Positions 25,735 to 35,565 are shown, counted from the first letter of the stretch. The stretch is DNA of 64,000 bases from Anderseniella sp963700885 (GCA_963700885.1 CAVOZJ010000038.1:1-64000), one strand, 5' to 3'. Translations and numbers: made by a program. The notes: generated from the sequence alone by a model not told the origin.

Positions 25735-25744
25735 TATGCTAGTA
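25735..25744. promoter_or_regulatory. Candidate GntR operator, copy 2
   Basis: ATGCTAGTAT matches ATACTAGTAT at 9 of 10 bases, 71 nt upstream of the TRAP binding-protein start. It shares the core with the site at 23652. Confidence 0.45.
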
Positions 25745-25814
25745 TATCTTGCGGTTGGACGTTCCAACAATCCGAGCCCACACACATTACAAAAACTGTT
25801 TCAGGGAGGAACAC

Positions 25815-26819
25815 ATGAACATTACATCCAAATTCAAGAAACTTGCACTTTGCGGTGCGCTAGCGCTGAGCTTCGCGATTGGTGCGGTCGGCATTGAAAC
25901 AGCCGCGGCCAAAGACCTGCGAGGCTGGAACATACATGTTGAAGACTATCCGGTATCCATCGCGATGGAGTCCTTCCTGAAGGAAGTGACGGAGAAGACC
26001 GAAGGACGCATCACGGGCAAAGTTTTCCATGGTGGTGTTCTGGGTTCACAACCCGATGCGATCGAGCAGACCCGCCTCGGTGCGATTGATTTCGGCGAAT
26101 TCAGCCTTGGTCCGATGGGACAATCGGTTCCGGAAACCAATGTTGTTTCACTGCCCTTCATCTTCAAAAGTATTCCACAGATGTACCGTCTCATGGATGG
26201 TGAGGCCGGGGCAAAAATTGCCGAAGGATTGGAAAAGAAGGGGCTCATTGCAATCGGCTGGTATGATGCAGGCGCACGTTCATTCTACAACTCGATAAAA
26301 CCGATCAATACGCCTGATGATGTCAAGGGAATGAAGGTCCGCGTCATGAACAATGATCTGTTTGTGGGCATGATCGATTCCATGGGCGGCAATGCCACGC
26401 CGATGGCATTTGCCGAAGTGTTCCAGTCGCTCAAGACCGGTGTGGTTGATGGTGCGGAAAACAACCCGCCTTCCTACGAGTCCACCAACCACTATGAAGT
26501 GGCAAAGTTCTATTCCTTGTCGGAACACCTGATCATTCCCGAGTGCCTGTGCTTCAGCAAAATAACCTGGGACACATTCTCCCCCGAAGACCAGGAAATT
26601 ATCCGCAAAGCGGGCAAGGACAGCGCCGACATGCAACGTATTCTGTGGCAGGAACGCGAAGCCAAGAGCATGGAAAAAGTTCAGGCTGGCGGAACCACTG
26701 TCAACAAGATCGACGACAAGGCTCCGTTCCAGGCAGCAATGGCTCCGGTTTACGACAAGTTTCTGGCCGCCAATCCGGATCTGACCGAACTGGTCAACCT
26801 GATCCGCAACGCGGACTAG
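25815..26819 (+). CDS. TRAP transporter substrate-binding protein (DctP family)
   Basis: The product has 334 residues. ATG 25815 follows AGGAGGAA. The signal peptide (about 1-34, ending AAA) directs it to the periplasm. DctP-type domains are seen, with the family arginine that binds substrate carboxylates in the GMKVRVMNNDLF strand (about 172) and NNPPSYESTNHYEVAKFYSLSEH. By position behind kduI and kduD it probably captures a uronate or ketouronate sugar acid. It is the first of a three-gene TRAP set. Confidence 0.88.
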   Translation: MNITSKFKKLALCGALALSFAIGAVGIETAAAKDLRGWNIHVEDYPVSIAMESFLKEVTEKTEGRITGKVFHGGVLGSQPDAIEQTRLGAIDFGEFSLGPMGQSVPETNVVSLPFIFKSIPQMYRLMDGEAGAKIAEGLEKKGLIAIGWYDAGARSFYNSIKPINTPDDVKGMKVRVMNNDLFVGMIDSMGGNATPMAFAEVFQSLKTGVVDGAENNPPSYESTNHYEVAKFYSLSEHLIIPECLCFSKITWDTFSPEDQEIIRKAGKDSADMQRILWQEREAKSMEKVQAGGTTVNKIDDKAPFQAAMAPVYDKFLAANPDLTELVNLIRNAD

Positions 26820-26906
26820 ATATTCCACAAAAAGCAGTCCGCGCTCGGGCATGATATGAAATGCCGGAACGCGGCCTGTGCTTCGATACTCGATGCCGGG
26901 GGCCAC

Positions 26907-27437
26907 ATGAAACACATCGTCGGTTTTCTGAGACAGGTTGATCGCCTTGTTCCATGGATCAGCAGGTTGTGCATTTTCATATGCAGTATAGCAATCGTCG
27001 TGCTTCTTGCCATTTTTGGCTGGTTGGTGTTCGGACGCTATGTGCTGAATGTGACACCTACGTGGGTAGAACAACTTGCACTTCTGCTGGTGTGTTACAT
27101 CACCTTTCTCGGGGCTGCTGCGGGCGTACACGAAAACACGCATCTTGGTGTGGACTTCATACGCGAAGCGTTTCCGGACAGCGTGCGCAGACCGTTGCGC
27201 ATTGTTGCTGACGTGGCCATGGCCGGTTTCGGTGCCGTGATGCTGGTAGCGTGTCTTGAGCTGGTGCAGTTTGGATGGTCAACCAAACTTGCCATGCTGA
27301 ATATCCCGGAAGGTATCAGAACCCTGCCTGCCGCCATCTGTGGCGGCCTGACATTTGTCTTTGCCGGAACCCATGCCCTGTCGAAAACCTACCAGTATTA
27401 TTTCGCAGGCGAAGCCTCCGTGAAAGAGGGCGTCTGA
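26907..27437 (+). CDS. TRAP transporter small permease (DctQ family)
   Basis: The product has 176 residues from ATG 26907 (GGGGG just upstream; an in-frame ATG at 26856 lacks such a site). Four membrane helices and the family FGRYVLNVTPTWVEQLALLL segment and GVHENTHLGVDF loop are present. It scaffolds the large permease. It is separated from dctM by only 2 nt, so the genes are co-translated. Confidence 0.85.
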   Translation: MKHIVGFLRQVDRLVPWISRLCIFICSIAIVVLLAIFGWLVFGRYVLNVTPTWVEQLALLLVCYITFLGAAAGVHENTHLGVDFIREAFPDSVRRPLRIVADVAMAGFGAVMLVACLELVQFGWSTKLAMLNIPEGIRTLPAAICGGLTFVFAGTHALSKTYQYYFAGEASVKEGV

Positions 27438-27439
27438 TC

Positions 27440-28723
27440 ATGGGACTGGCTATCCTGCTTGCTACTTTTGCGTTCTGTGTGGCTGTTGGCGTTCCAGTGG
27501 CGTTCGCAATGGGACTGTCAGCAGTCATAGTCTTCTTCTACGAAGGCTTTCCTCTTTTAATTCCGTTTCAACGCATTGTCTCAGGTGTAACCATTTTCTC
27601 GCTCCTGGCCATCCCGTTTTTCATCTTTGCCGGCGAATTGATGTTGCACGGGGGGATTGCCCAGCGGCTGGTGCGTTTCGCCTCGACACTGGTGGGTCAC
27701 GTGCGAGGGGGACTGGCTTCAGTCAACATTTTTTCCAGCATGCTGTTTGGTGGAATTTCCGGGTCGGCAGTTGCCGACATCTCGGCACTTGGTTCGCTGC
27801 TGATTCCTGTAATGAAAGAAAAAGGCTATAGCGGAGATTACGCCGTCAATGTAACGGTGACGTCCTCAATTGCCGGTGTGGTTATACCGCCAAGTCACAA
27901 CATGATCATATTTGCGGTGGCTGCCGGGGGCGGAATATCAATTTCGAAACTGTTTCTGGCGGGTGTTGTGCCGGGCGTATTGATGTGCGTCTGCCTGGCG
28001 ATTGCTGCCTACATTATCGCCATAAGGCATAACTATCCGGCCGAAGCTTTTCCAGGTTGGCGAGCTGTCGCCATATCAGCTGCATCGGCCCTGCCGGGCT
28101 TTGTCACTGCCGTGATCATTGTCGGGGGCGTGCTGTCCGGTGTTTTCACAGTCACCGAATCCGGCGCCTTCGGCGCCCTTTACGCGTTGGGGCTCACTGC
28201 GCTGGTTTATCGTTCCTTGTCATGGGAACGTTTCAAGGTAGCCGTCGCCACATCAGTTCGCACTACTGCCATGGTGATGATCCTGATCGGATGTGCCGGA
28301 GCATTCGGCTACCTGCTTGCACTGTATCAGGTGCCGGGACTGCTCGCCAGCTTCCTTCTCCAGGTGTCAGACAATCCGCTGGTCATCCTGCTGATGATCA
28401 ATGTGATGCTGCTGCTGCTCGGCATGATCATGGACATGGCTGCGCTGATACTGATTTGCACACCGATCTTTCTGCCAATCGTAAAGGGTATCGGCATGGA
28501 CCCGGTACAATTTGGCATCATGTTGATGATGAACCTGGGATTGGGCCTTTGCACGCCTCCGGTTGGTGCCTGTCTGTTTGTGGGATGCGCGGTGGGAAAA
28601 GTGCCCATTGAAGAAGCGCTCAAGACAATCTGGCCGTTCTATCTGGCGATACTGGCCGCCCTGTTACTGGTCACCTACATTCCCGCCATTTCACTGACCC
28701 TTCCCGGACTGTTTGGCACCTGA
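27440..28723 (+). CDS. TRAP transporter large permease (DctM family)
   Basis: The product has 427 residues and about 12 helices. ATG 27440 follows the dctQ stop by 2 nt. Family motifs: LAIPFFIFAGELM, GGISGSAVADISALGSLLIP, SSIAGVVIPPSHNMIIF, and TPPVGACLFV near the end. It moves substrate with Na+ across the inner membrane. With the DctP and DctQ neighbours it forms one uptake system for a uronate-type acid. Confidence 0.9.
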   Translation: MGLAILLATFAFCVAVGVPVAFAMGLSAVIVFFYEGFPLLIPFQRIVSGVTIFSLLAIPFFIFAGELMLHGGIAQRLVRFASTLVGHVRGGLASVNIFSSMLFGGISGSAVADISALGSLLIPVMKEKGYSGDYAVNVTVTSSIAGVVIPPSHNMIIFAVAAGGGISISKLFLAGVVPGVLMCVCLAIAAYIIAIRHNYPAEAFPGWRAVAISAASALPGFVTAVIIVGGVLSGVFTVTESGAFGALYALGLTALVYRSLSWERFKVAVATSVRTTAMVMILIGCAGAFGYLLALYQVPGLLASFLLQVSDNPLVILLMINVMLLLLGMIMDMAALILICTPIFLPIVKGIGMDPVQFGIMLMMNLGLGLCTPPVGACLFVGCAVGKVPIEEALKTIWPFYLAILAALLLVTYIPAISLTLPGLFGT

Positions 28724-28834
28724 TTGACATGAAGCATCAGCTTGCCGCTTGTGGCGGTGGCGAGTTATCGTGATCGTGTTCTCCTGACACCTGAAGTGGT
28801 TGCGGGTCGAGAGCATAACCGGATTCAAATGCCT

Positions 28835-29308
28835 TTACCTTGGTCCTTCCTTGACGGCCTGCATGGCAACATAAGTCGAGGAACTTGCCACATGCGGCAG
28901 GGCTGATATCTGCTCTCCGAGCACTGCACGATAGGCGTTTATGTCTTTGGTTCGAACTTTCAGCAGGTAGTCAAATGGCCCGGCGATCATATGGCACTGT
29001 TCTATCTCGGGAATGTCCTGGACAGCTTCATTGAATGCGTCCAGGGCCTTTTGCGTCGTGTCGCGCAATTTCACCTCGGCAAATGCAACGTGCCCGATAT
29101 CCAGCATTTGATAATTGACAATGGCCCGGAAGCCCGAAATATATCCGTGTTCGACCAGCCGCTTCAAACGCACCTGACATGGGGTTTTTGACAGCCCGGT
29201 CCGCTTCGCCAGTTCGGTGACCGTCAATCGGCCCTCCAGGGAAAGAATTTCTATGATGTCCCTGTCATATCTGTCAATTGAACCGTGTTTGTCTGGATTG
29301 TTTATCAT
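28835..29308 (-). CDS. Lrp/AsnC-family regulator (putA-adjacent)
   Basis: The product has 157 residues from ATG 29308; the longer frame upstream is AT-rich and out of family. It has an N-terminal helix-turn-helix (YDRDIIEILSLEGRLTVTELAKRTGLSKTP, about 13-45) and a C-terminal RAM domain (GHVAFAEVKL ... AGPFDYLLKVRTKD). Divergent from putA with about 118 nt between starts, it is likely PutR, which activates putA in response to proline in alphaproteobacteria. Confidence 0.85.
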   Translation of the reverse strand: MINNPDKHGSIDRYDRDIIEILSLEGRLTVTELAKRTGLSKTPCQVRLKRLVEHGYISGFRAIVNYQMLDIGHVAFAEVKLRDTTQKALDAFNEAVQDIPEIEQCHMIAGPFDYLLKVRTKDINAYRAVLGEQISALPHVASSSTYVAMQAVKEGPR

Positions 29309-29425
29309 ATTGCCCAATAGGTCTCCAAAAATAAGTTTATTTCTCCATTTTTCAGGATAAATAAGGCAAAAGGACTTTATCAGCAATGCTATCTTCGGGG
29401 CAGTAAAAAACAGAAAGCCTGGATA

Positions 29426-32400
29426 ATGAAAAAACTGGAATCCCTGCGTACCCAAATCCGTCAGCTTCACAGGGCTGACGAAAGCACAGTTCTGACCGCG
29501 CTGGTCAAGGCGGCTGAGCCATCCGTGGATTTGCGCGCGCGCGCCAGGGCTCGAGCAGTTGAACTGGTTAAATCAATACGCAAGGATGGCAATCCCGGTT
29601 TGATGGAGGTGTTCCTCGCGGAATACGGCTTGTCCACCGAGGAAGGCGTCGCATTGATGTGTTTGGCTGAAGCACTGCTGCGTGTGCCGGATGCTGAAAC
29701 CATTGACGAGTTGATTGAAGACAAGATTTCTCCCTCATCGTGGGGTGAGCATCTGGGAGGGTCCAGTTCTTCGCTGGTCAATGCGTCAACCTGGGCGCTG
29801 ATGCTGTCGGGGAAAATCCTCAAGGATCCACCAGGCAACGGGATTGCAGATGTTCTTCATGGTGCCGTGAAACGTCTGGGTGAACCGGTAATCCGGGTCG
29901 CCGTGCAAAGCGCAATGAAGGAAATGGGCCATCAATTCGTTCTGGGCCGGACCATCAAGGAAGCCCTCAAGCGAGGCCAGTCTTATGAACAAAAAGGTTA
30001 TACCTATTCCTACGACATGCTGGGTGAGGCCGCCCTCACATCGAAGGACGCAACAACTTTTTTTCATGCCTACAGCGATGCCATCCGGTCGCTGGCCGCT
30101 ACCGCCAGGTCTGCGTCTATTGCGAAGAATCCCGGCATCTCGATCAAGCTTTCAGCGCTTCATCCACGCTATGAGGTTGGCCAGAAGGCAAGAGTAATTG
30201 AAGAGCTGGTTCCGCGTGTCCGGGAGCTGGCGATTCTGGCCAGGAACTCGAACATGGGACTGAACATTGATGCCGAAGAAGCTGATCGTCTTGATCTGTC
30301 GCTTGACGTGATTGAGGCCGTCCTGCGCTCCCACGAACTTGAGGGCTGGGATGGGTTTGGTGTGGTTGTGCAGGCCTATGGCAAACGCGCCAGTGCCGTC
30401 ATTGACTGGCTTTATGAACTGGCTGTCGACCTCGACCGGAAGATTATGATCCGGCTCGTAAAGGGTGCTTACTGGGACACGGAAATCAAGATTGCACAGG
30501 TCAATGGTGTCGAGGACTTTCCGGTTTTCACGCAAAAGTCCGCAACAGACGTATCCTACATCTGCTGCGCGAAGAAACTGCTGTCGCTCACCGACCGCAT
30601 CTATCCCCAGTTTGCCACCCATAACGCCCATACTGTCTCCGCCATACTGGAAATGGCGAAGGACCGACAGTCATTCGAGTTTCAACGTCTGCACGGGATG
30701 GGTGATTCCCTGCATCGGCTCGTCCTGGATGAAGCAAAAACCAGGTGCCGGATATACGCACCTGTCGGTGCGCACCGGGATCTTCTTGCCTATCTTGTGC
30801 GCCGCCTGCTGGAAAATGGCGCCAACAGTTCATTCGTCAACCAGATTGTCGATACGTCGGTGCCTCCGGAAATTGTTGCGGCCGATCCGTTTGAGATGTT
30901 TGAGCAAAAACCCCTGTCAAATTCCCGCGCATTGAAAAAACCTGCCGACCTGTATCTGCCCGAACGAACAAACTCCAAAGGCTGGGATTTGCGCAACGTG
31001 GATGACCTGGCGCGTTACGAAAAGGCGCGCACGCCATTTTCTGACAAGGTCTGGACAGTCGGACCGTTGATAAAGGGGCCGGCAAAGCCAGCCACGGCAA
31101 TTGATACTTTCAACCCTGCAAATCTCAATGAACAAGTTGGCAGAATCGCCAAGGCTACGAAGCACGATGTCGATGTGGCGTTACAGGCTGCCACGGACTG
31201 GTCATCCTGCAATCCGGAAAAACGGGCAAGAATTCTCGACAGGGCAGCAGATCTCTATGAAGAAAATTCCGGAGAGATATTTGCTGCCTTGTCCCGTGAG
31301 GCGGGCAAGACGCCGCTGGACGCGGTCGCCGAAATTCGCGAAGCAGTCGACTTCCTGCGATACTATGCGGTTCAGGCCAAGTCTCTTGAGGATACAATGC
31401 CACGCGGACTTGTTACCTGTATTTCTCCGTGGAATTTTCCCCTTGCGATTTTCACAGGTCAGATTTCTGCGGCCCTTGCCGCTGGAAACGGCGTCCTGGC
31501 AAAACCGGCCGATCCAACACCAATCATTGCGACACTTGGCGTCAAACTGCTCCACAAGGCGGGTGTTCCGAAAGACGTTCTGCAACTGCTGCCGGGATCG
31601 GGTTCGGTCGTTGGCGCGATGCTTACATCTGATCCACGCATCAATGGCATCTGTTTTACCGGGTCCACATCGGTTGCCCAGACAATCAATCGGGCGATGT
31701 CCGCCAGCATCGAACCGGACGCCACCTTCATCGCGGAAACCGGCGGGTTGAATGCGATGATTGTCGATTCAACAGCTCTTCCAGAACAGGCGATCAAGGA
31801 TATCGTCATTTCCTCGTTCCAGTCGGCGGGTCAAAGATGTTCTGCCCTGAGATTGCTCTATTTGCAGAAGGACATTGCGGACGAGTTTCTCAAGATGCTG
31901 TACGGCGCCATGGATCAGCTCGATATCGCTGCACCGTGGGAATTTTCAACAGATGTCGGCCCCGTCATCAACCAGTCCGCCAAGCAGGAAATTGACGGCT
32001 ATGTTGTGGCAGCCGAAGCCAAGGGTCAGCTTCTGAAGAAGATGAAGGCACCACAGAAAGGTTATTTCGTCAGCCCTTCGGTCATCAAGGTGGGCGGTAT
32101 CAGTGATCTTGAAAAGGAAATTTTCGGGCCGGTTCTGCACGTTGCCACATTTGAAGCTGACGAGATTGATCAGATCATCTCGGATATCAACGCCAGCGGA
32201 TATGGTCTTACCTTCGGCTTGCATACGCGGATTGATGACCGGGTGGAACAGATCACTTCCAGCCTGAATGTCGGCAACATCTATGTAAACCGCAACCAGA
32301 TTGGCGCGATTGTCGGTTCGCAGCCGTTTGGGGGCGAAGGATTGTCCGGAACCGGGCCAAAAGCCGGTGGCCCGCATTACGTGCCCCGGTTCCTGCGCAG

Positions 32401-32914
32401 ACCGCGTCCGGGACATGAAACGGTGGCGGGAACAGCGGCCGATGCAACCGCAGTTCAGGCTGCACTTGATGCTGCCGGACCGCCCACACGCAAGGCTCTT
32501 GAAACCCTCGATCTTCCGGGCCCTACCGGTGAATCCAACCGGCTTGGTATTTATGCGAAGGGTACAATCCTGTGCCTGGGACCGCGCGTTGATGATGCGC
32601 GCCAACAAATGGCGATAGCCGGAAAAATGGGTTGCTCAGCGGTGGCTGTTGTCCCGGGTGAGGAATTTAGCGGCAACGTCAACGGGTTTCTGGATCGGGA
32701 CTTACTGTCATCCCTCACCGGTTTTGAGGCGGTCGCGCTTTGGTCAGACCTGGAAGATTTGACAGCGGCCCGACAGGCCCTTGCCGAACGCAGCGGGCAG
32801 ATCGTCCCGATACTGGCAACGCAGGACATGAACGATTTGTGTATTCTGGAGCGTCACATTTGCATTGATACAACTGCGGCGGGCGGCAATGCTTCGCTGC
32901 TGGCGGCTCAATAG
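29426..32914 (+). CDS. putA: Bifunctional proline dehydrogenase / L-glutamate-gamma-semialdehyde dehydrogenase
   Basis: The product has 1162 residues and is complete. Proline dehydrogenase domain (about 180-450) with FAD-binding (ISIKLSALHPRYE, AYGKRASAVIDWL, RLVKGAYWDTEIK). Aldehyde dehydrogenase domain (about 545-1000) with PWNFPLAIFTGQ, ETGGLNAMIVDS and catalytic Cys in SSFQSAGQRCSALR, and a C-terminal ALDH-like extension typical of long PutA. There is no obvious N-terminal ribbon-helix-helix, so it should not repress its own gene; the divergent Lrp protein probably regulates it. It oxidises proline to glutamate in two steps. It is read away from the IS5 element. Confidence 0.95.
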   Translation: MKKLESLRTQIRQLHRADESTVLTALVKAAEPSVDLRARARARAVELVKSIRKDGNPGLMEVFLAEYGLSTEEGVALMCLAEALLRVPDAETIDELIEDKISPSSWGEHLGGSSSSLVNASTWALMLSGKILKDPPGNGIADVLHGAVKRLGEPVIRVAVQSAMKEMGHQFVLGRTIKEALKRGQSYEQKGYTYSYDMLGEAALTSKDATTFFHAYSDAIRSLAATARSASIAKNPGISIKLSALHPRYEVGQKARVIEELVPRVRELAILARNSNMGLNIDAEEADRLDLSLDVIEAVLRSHELEGWDGFGVVVQAYGKRASAVIDWLYELAVDLDRKIMIRLVKGAYWDTEIKIAQVNGVEDFPVFTQKSATDVSYICCAKKLLSLTDRIYPQFATHNAHTVSAILEMAKDRQSFEFQRLHGMGDSLHRLVLDEAKTRCRIYAPVGAHRDLLAYLVRRLLENGANSSFVNQIVDTSVPPEIVAADPFEMFEQKPLSNSRALKKPADLYLPERTNSKGWDLRNVDDLARYEKARTPFSDKVWTVGPLIKGPAKPATAIDTFNPANLNEQVGRIAKATKHDVDVALQAATDWSSCNPEKRARILDRAADLYEENSGEIFAALSREAGKTPLDAVAEIREAVDFLRYYAVQAKSLEDTMPRGLVTCISPWNFPLAIFTGQISAALAAGNGVLAKPADPTPIIATLGVKLLHKAGVPKDVLQLLPGSGSVVGAMLTSDPRINGICFTGSTSVAQTINRAMSASIEPDATFIAETGGLNAMIVDSTALPEQAIKDIVISSFQSAGQRCSALRLLYLQKDIADEFLKMLYGAMDQLDIAAPWEFSTDVGPVINQSAKQEIDGYVVAAEAKGQLLKKMKAPQKGYFVSPSVIKVGGISDLEKEIFGPVLHVATFEADEIDQIISDINASGYGLTFGLHTRIDDRVEQITSSLNVGNIYVNRNQIGAIVGSQPFGGEGLSGTGPKAGGPHYVPRFLRRPRPGHETVAGTAADATAVQAALDAAGPPTRKALETLDLPGPTGESNRLGIYAKGTILCLGPRVDDARQQMAIAGKMGCSAVAVVPGEEFSGNVNGFLDRDLLSSLTGFEAVALWSDLEDLTAARQALAERSGQIVPILATQDMNDLCILERHICIDTTAAGGNASLLAAQ

Positions 32915-32959
32915 TGAAATTTGAACGATTTCAAAGTGCTGCAATCCTGACTTGTCATG

Positions 32960-34500
32960 GATTATTAGTCGTCTGTGATCTACGCGATTTGCCGTGATTT
33001 TTGTAGCATTGCGGATATCCATATTTGCACAAGAATAAGCCTGATCCACTTGAGGATGAGGCGGAAGTTGTATCCGGCAGCGGCCAGGATCGGGTTGACG
33101 GCATCACCCTGGGTGTGGGCGAGGAAGTTGCGGTTCATCCTGTGGCCTGACTTGAGATGGCCGATGACCGGTTCGACAGCGGCCCGGCGCTTCATCTGGC
33201 GCTTGATGGCCGGTGTGACGCGGCGCTTCTGGCCTGTGGTGAAGACCTTGAACTTGTGGCGCAGCTCAGCGTTGTGACCCTTGTACCCGGCATCAGCCAG
33301 GATGCGGTCAAGGGCAGCGCCGGTGAACTCCTCGATGCCGGGCAGGATATCTTTCAGCGTGTGGCCGTCATAGGGTTTACCCGGCAGCGCTTTGGCATGA
33401 ACGGCGAACTGGCCGCCCTTGCAGCGGTTCTGTGTTGTGGCGATTGAGACCTTGACACCGAACTCATAGGGCTTGTGGGCCTTGCCCTTGCCAATGCATT
33501 CCACCTCTGGTGCATGCAGGGAATAGATCTTCTTCGGAATGTCATCGCGCGGGCGCTGGGTTCTGACCCGTTCGGCTTTCCACAGTTCGGCCCGGAAGAT
33601 GTCCCTGAGCGTGTCGTTGCCGTCGATCTGGCGTTCGATATCGCGGATGGTGCGGCCAAGCCAGGTTTTTAGCTGTTTCAACTGCCTGCCGGCCCGTTTG
33701 AACTGTTTGGCATGGGCATAACGCTGATGCTGGATCAGCGCCTTCTTGCCCACCCGCTTGTAGGTCTGGCGAAGTCTGAGGCCATGGGTATCGGCCATTT
33801 TGACCAGGCGCACCCGCGCCTTGTTGATGAGCCTGGCATCAGTGGGCCAGGCAACGTTCTTTTCAGCCACAGTGGTATCGACAATTACCCTGGTGAAGTC
33901 CGATGGCCTGGCTGCACCAAGCCTGACGGCCACCGACAGGCTCTCCTGCAGCAGTGCTGCCACTTTGTCCTCACCCATGCGCTGGCGCCACCTTGTCATC
34001 GAGGAGCGTTCAAACGGCAGATCGTGGCGGAAGAACTCCTCGCCGCAGAAGTACTGGTAATACGGGTTCTCCACCCAGCGTGCGCAAAGCTCTTCATCGG
34101 ACAGGTTGTCGGCATACTTCAGAATGTGCAACCCGGCCATCAATCGCGTCGGCAGGGCCGGATGGCCCGGCTTGTCGGTGTAGTTCTCACCGCATTTGTC
34201 CGACAGGAACTGCCAGTCGATCCGGTTGGCCAGCACCACCTTTTCATGGCCCATGTCAATGATCTGATCGAGCCTTGAACGAAACATGTCGTGCTGGCCG
34301 GTATCGGTGGGTTCCACAGGTTTCATCTAGCGCTCCAAATCACTGTTTGAACCAGTGAATCACAGCCAAAACCGGAAATCAAATTGCAAGGAAACACCAC
34401 CCAAACCGGCACTTTCCGGCAATACCGAATACTTCAAACCACCAGATCACAAAGCAAATTCAATGGCTTGAGAGTTCTTCACGGGGGACTTATTACACCT
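32960..34500. mobile_element. IS5-family insertion sequence
   Basis: The element carries one transposase gene. Imperfect terminal repeats appear near 32960-32985 (GGATTATTAGTCGTC) and 34473-34499 (rightmost end read inward GGTGTAATAAGTCCCCC). They share an ATTA/AATAAGTC core and GTGA run, but the exact ends and target duplication cannot be fixed by eye. It lies between putA and the RpiR gene, in non-coding DNA. Confidence 0.6.
32980..34326 (-). CDS. IS5-family transposase
   Basis: The product has 448 residues. An N-terminal substrate-recognition part (MFRSRLDQIIDM, TRLMAGLHILKYADNLSDEELCARWVENPYYQYFCGE) precedes a DDE catalytic domain: first Asp in VIVDTTVAEKNVAWP, second Asp in RILADAGYKG, Glu in AAVEPVIGHLKSGHRMNRNFL. 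All three catalytic residues and the flanking Y(2)R(3)E-type motif are present, so it may be active. Its stop is only about 20 nt from the left inverted repeat. Confidence 0.92.
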   Translation of the reverse strand: MKPVEPTDTGQHDMFRSRLDQIIDMGHEKVVLANRIDWQFLSDKCGENYTDKPGHPALPTRLMAGLHILKYADNLSDEELCARWVENPYYQYFCGEEFFRHDLPFERSSMTRWRQRMGEDKVAALLQESLSVAVRLGAARPSDFTRVIVDTTVAEKNVAWPTDARLINKARVRLVKMADTHGLRLRQTYKRVGKKALIQHQRYAHAKQFKRAGRQLKQLKTWLGRTIRDIERQIDGNDTLRDIFRAELWKAERVRTQRPRDDIPKKIYSLHAPEVECIGKGKAHKPYEFGVKVSIATTQNRCKGGQFAVHAKALPGKPYDGHTLKDILPGIEEFTGAALDRILADAGYKGHNAELRHKFKVFTTGQKRRVTPAIKRQMKRRAAVEPVIGHLKSGHRMNRNFLAHTQGDAVNPILAAAGYNFRLILKWIRLILVQIWISAMLQKSRQIA

Positions 34501-34553
34501 TCTCAACGATGAACGCCCCAGAATGACAGTGCCATCCCTGCTATGGCAGCCGG

Positions 34554-35387
34554 TCAGTTGGTCAGTCCGGTAATCAGTGCCTGAACCAAGGCGATGGCGC
34601 CGGAGATTGGTCGGAACGGACCTGGCACTTCATTGTCCACGTAAAACGCCAGGGCGGAATTTTTTGCCAATGGGCTGTTGGCGTTGTCGGTAATGCCGAT
34701 TGTCTGCCGGCCACGCAGTCTGGCTTCCCTGATTGCATCAACGACCGGCGGTGCGTAGGGCGTAAAGGCTATACAGATCAACAGATCGTCCGGTCCCATG
34801 TTGGCGACTTGCTGATCAGCTATGCCGCCGCCGAAATTGAGCAGGTCACAGCGAAATTCCGCACGGGTCAGTCCGTATGCCAGGTAGGTTGCAATCGGCC
34901 GCGAGCGGCGCAAGCCCGCGACATGAATGTAGGGTGCATTGCGGATCATCTCGAGCGCCCGCTGCAGGTCGCCCGCATCGGTATTTCGCCGGGTGCTTTC
35001 GAGAGAAGCGGCCAGATTATCGATACATTCATCCAGTATCGTTTTCATGTTCACCGGGTTGCTGTGGGCGGCAAGCTCCTCGTAAACCTGTTCGCGTGCA
35101 GAAGGTGCGCCCTCGATCAGCCGCAACCTGAAGACCTGCTGCAAGTCAGTAAAACCCCTGTAGTCAAACTCCTTTGCAAAACGGATCAGGGTTGATGGCT
35201 GCACTTCGAGTTTGGCCGCTATGACGACAACCGTATTCAGGGCGAAATAGTTGGGCTGATCCAATGCTTCACGGGCAATCCTTTGCAAATGCGGGCTTAG
35301 CTCATCGAAGTGATCGCGGATTCGGGCCCGAAGGGCGTCAAAGGTCTCTTCGCCTGCTCGCATTTCGATTCTGTCTGTATTCTCCAT
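34554..35387 (-). CDS. RpiR-family transcriptional regulator
   Basis: The product has 277 residues. N-terminal HTH_6 domain (about 30-100: QRIAREALDQPNYFALNTVVVIAAKLEVQPSTLIRFAKEFDYRGFTDLQ) and C-terminal SIS sugar-isomerase domain (about 130-270: IHVAGLRRSRPIATYLAYGLTR) that senses a phosphosugar or sugar acid. It is divergent from the ABC/IlvD operon, and the 180-nt AT-rich gap holds three GAAA-N4-TTTC repeats, its probable operator. Confidence 0.88.
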   Translation of the reverse strand: MENTDRIEMRAGEETFDALRARIRDHFDELSPHLQRIAREALDQPNYFALNTVVVIAAKLEVQPSTLIRFAKEFDYRGFTDLQQVFRLRLIEGAPSAREQVYEELAAHSNPVNMKTILDECIDNLAASLESTRRNTDAGDLQRALEMIRNAPYIHVAGLRRSRPIATYLAYGLTRAEFRCDLLNFGGGIADQQVANMGPDDLLICIAFTPYAPPVVDAIREARLRGRQTIGITDNANSPLAKNSALAFYVDNEVPGPFRPISGAIALVQALITGLTN

Positions 35388-35402
35388 GTCAAACCCGTGA
35401 CT

Positions 35403-35505
35403 GAAAATTCGTTCAAAGACAAGTCATTGGTAGCAAAATTGAAAAAAATTTCTATTTGTAATTGACAATAGAACAAAATTTCATTCATTAATTGAAAATA
35501 TTTTC
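35403..35505. promoter_or_regulatory. Repeated GAAA-N4-TTTC operator array
   Basis: Three 12-bp copies lie in the RpiR/ABC-operon gap: GAAAAAAATTTC (35441-35452), GAACAAAATTTC (35471-35482) and the perfect palindrome GAAAATATTTTC (35494-35505). A weaker one, GAAAATTCGTTC, is at 35403-35414. Centre spacings are 30 and 23 nt. Their arrangement fits cooperative binding by the divergent RpiR regulator and would cover both promoters. Confidence 0.6.
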
Positions 35506-35565
35506 GATTATGCGTAACGCCGTATCTGGCATGAGCACGTCGGAAATGAAAATCAGGAGGAATTC

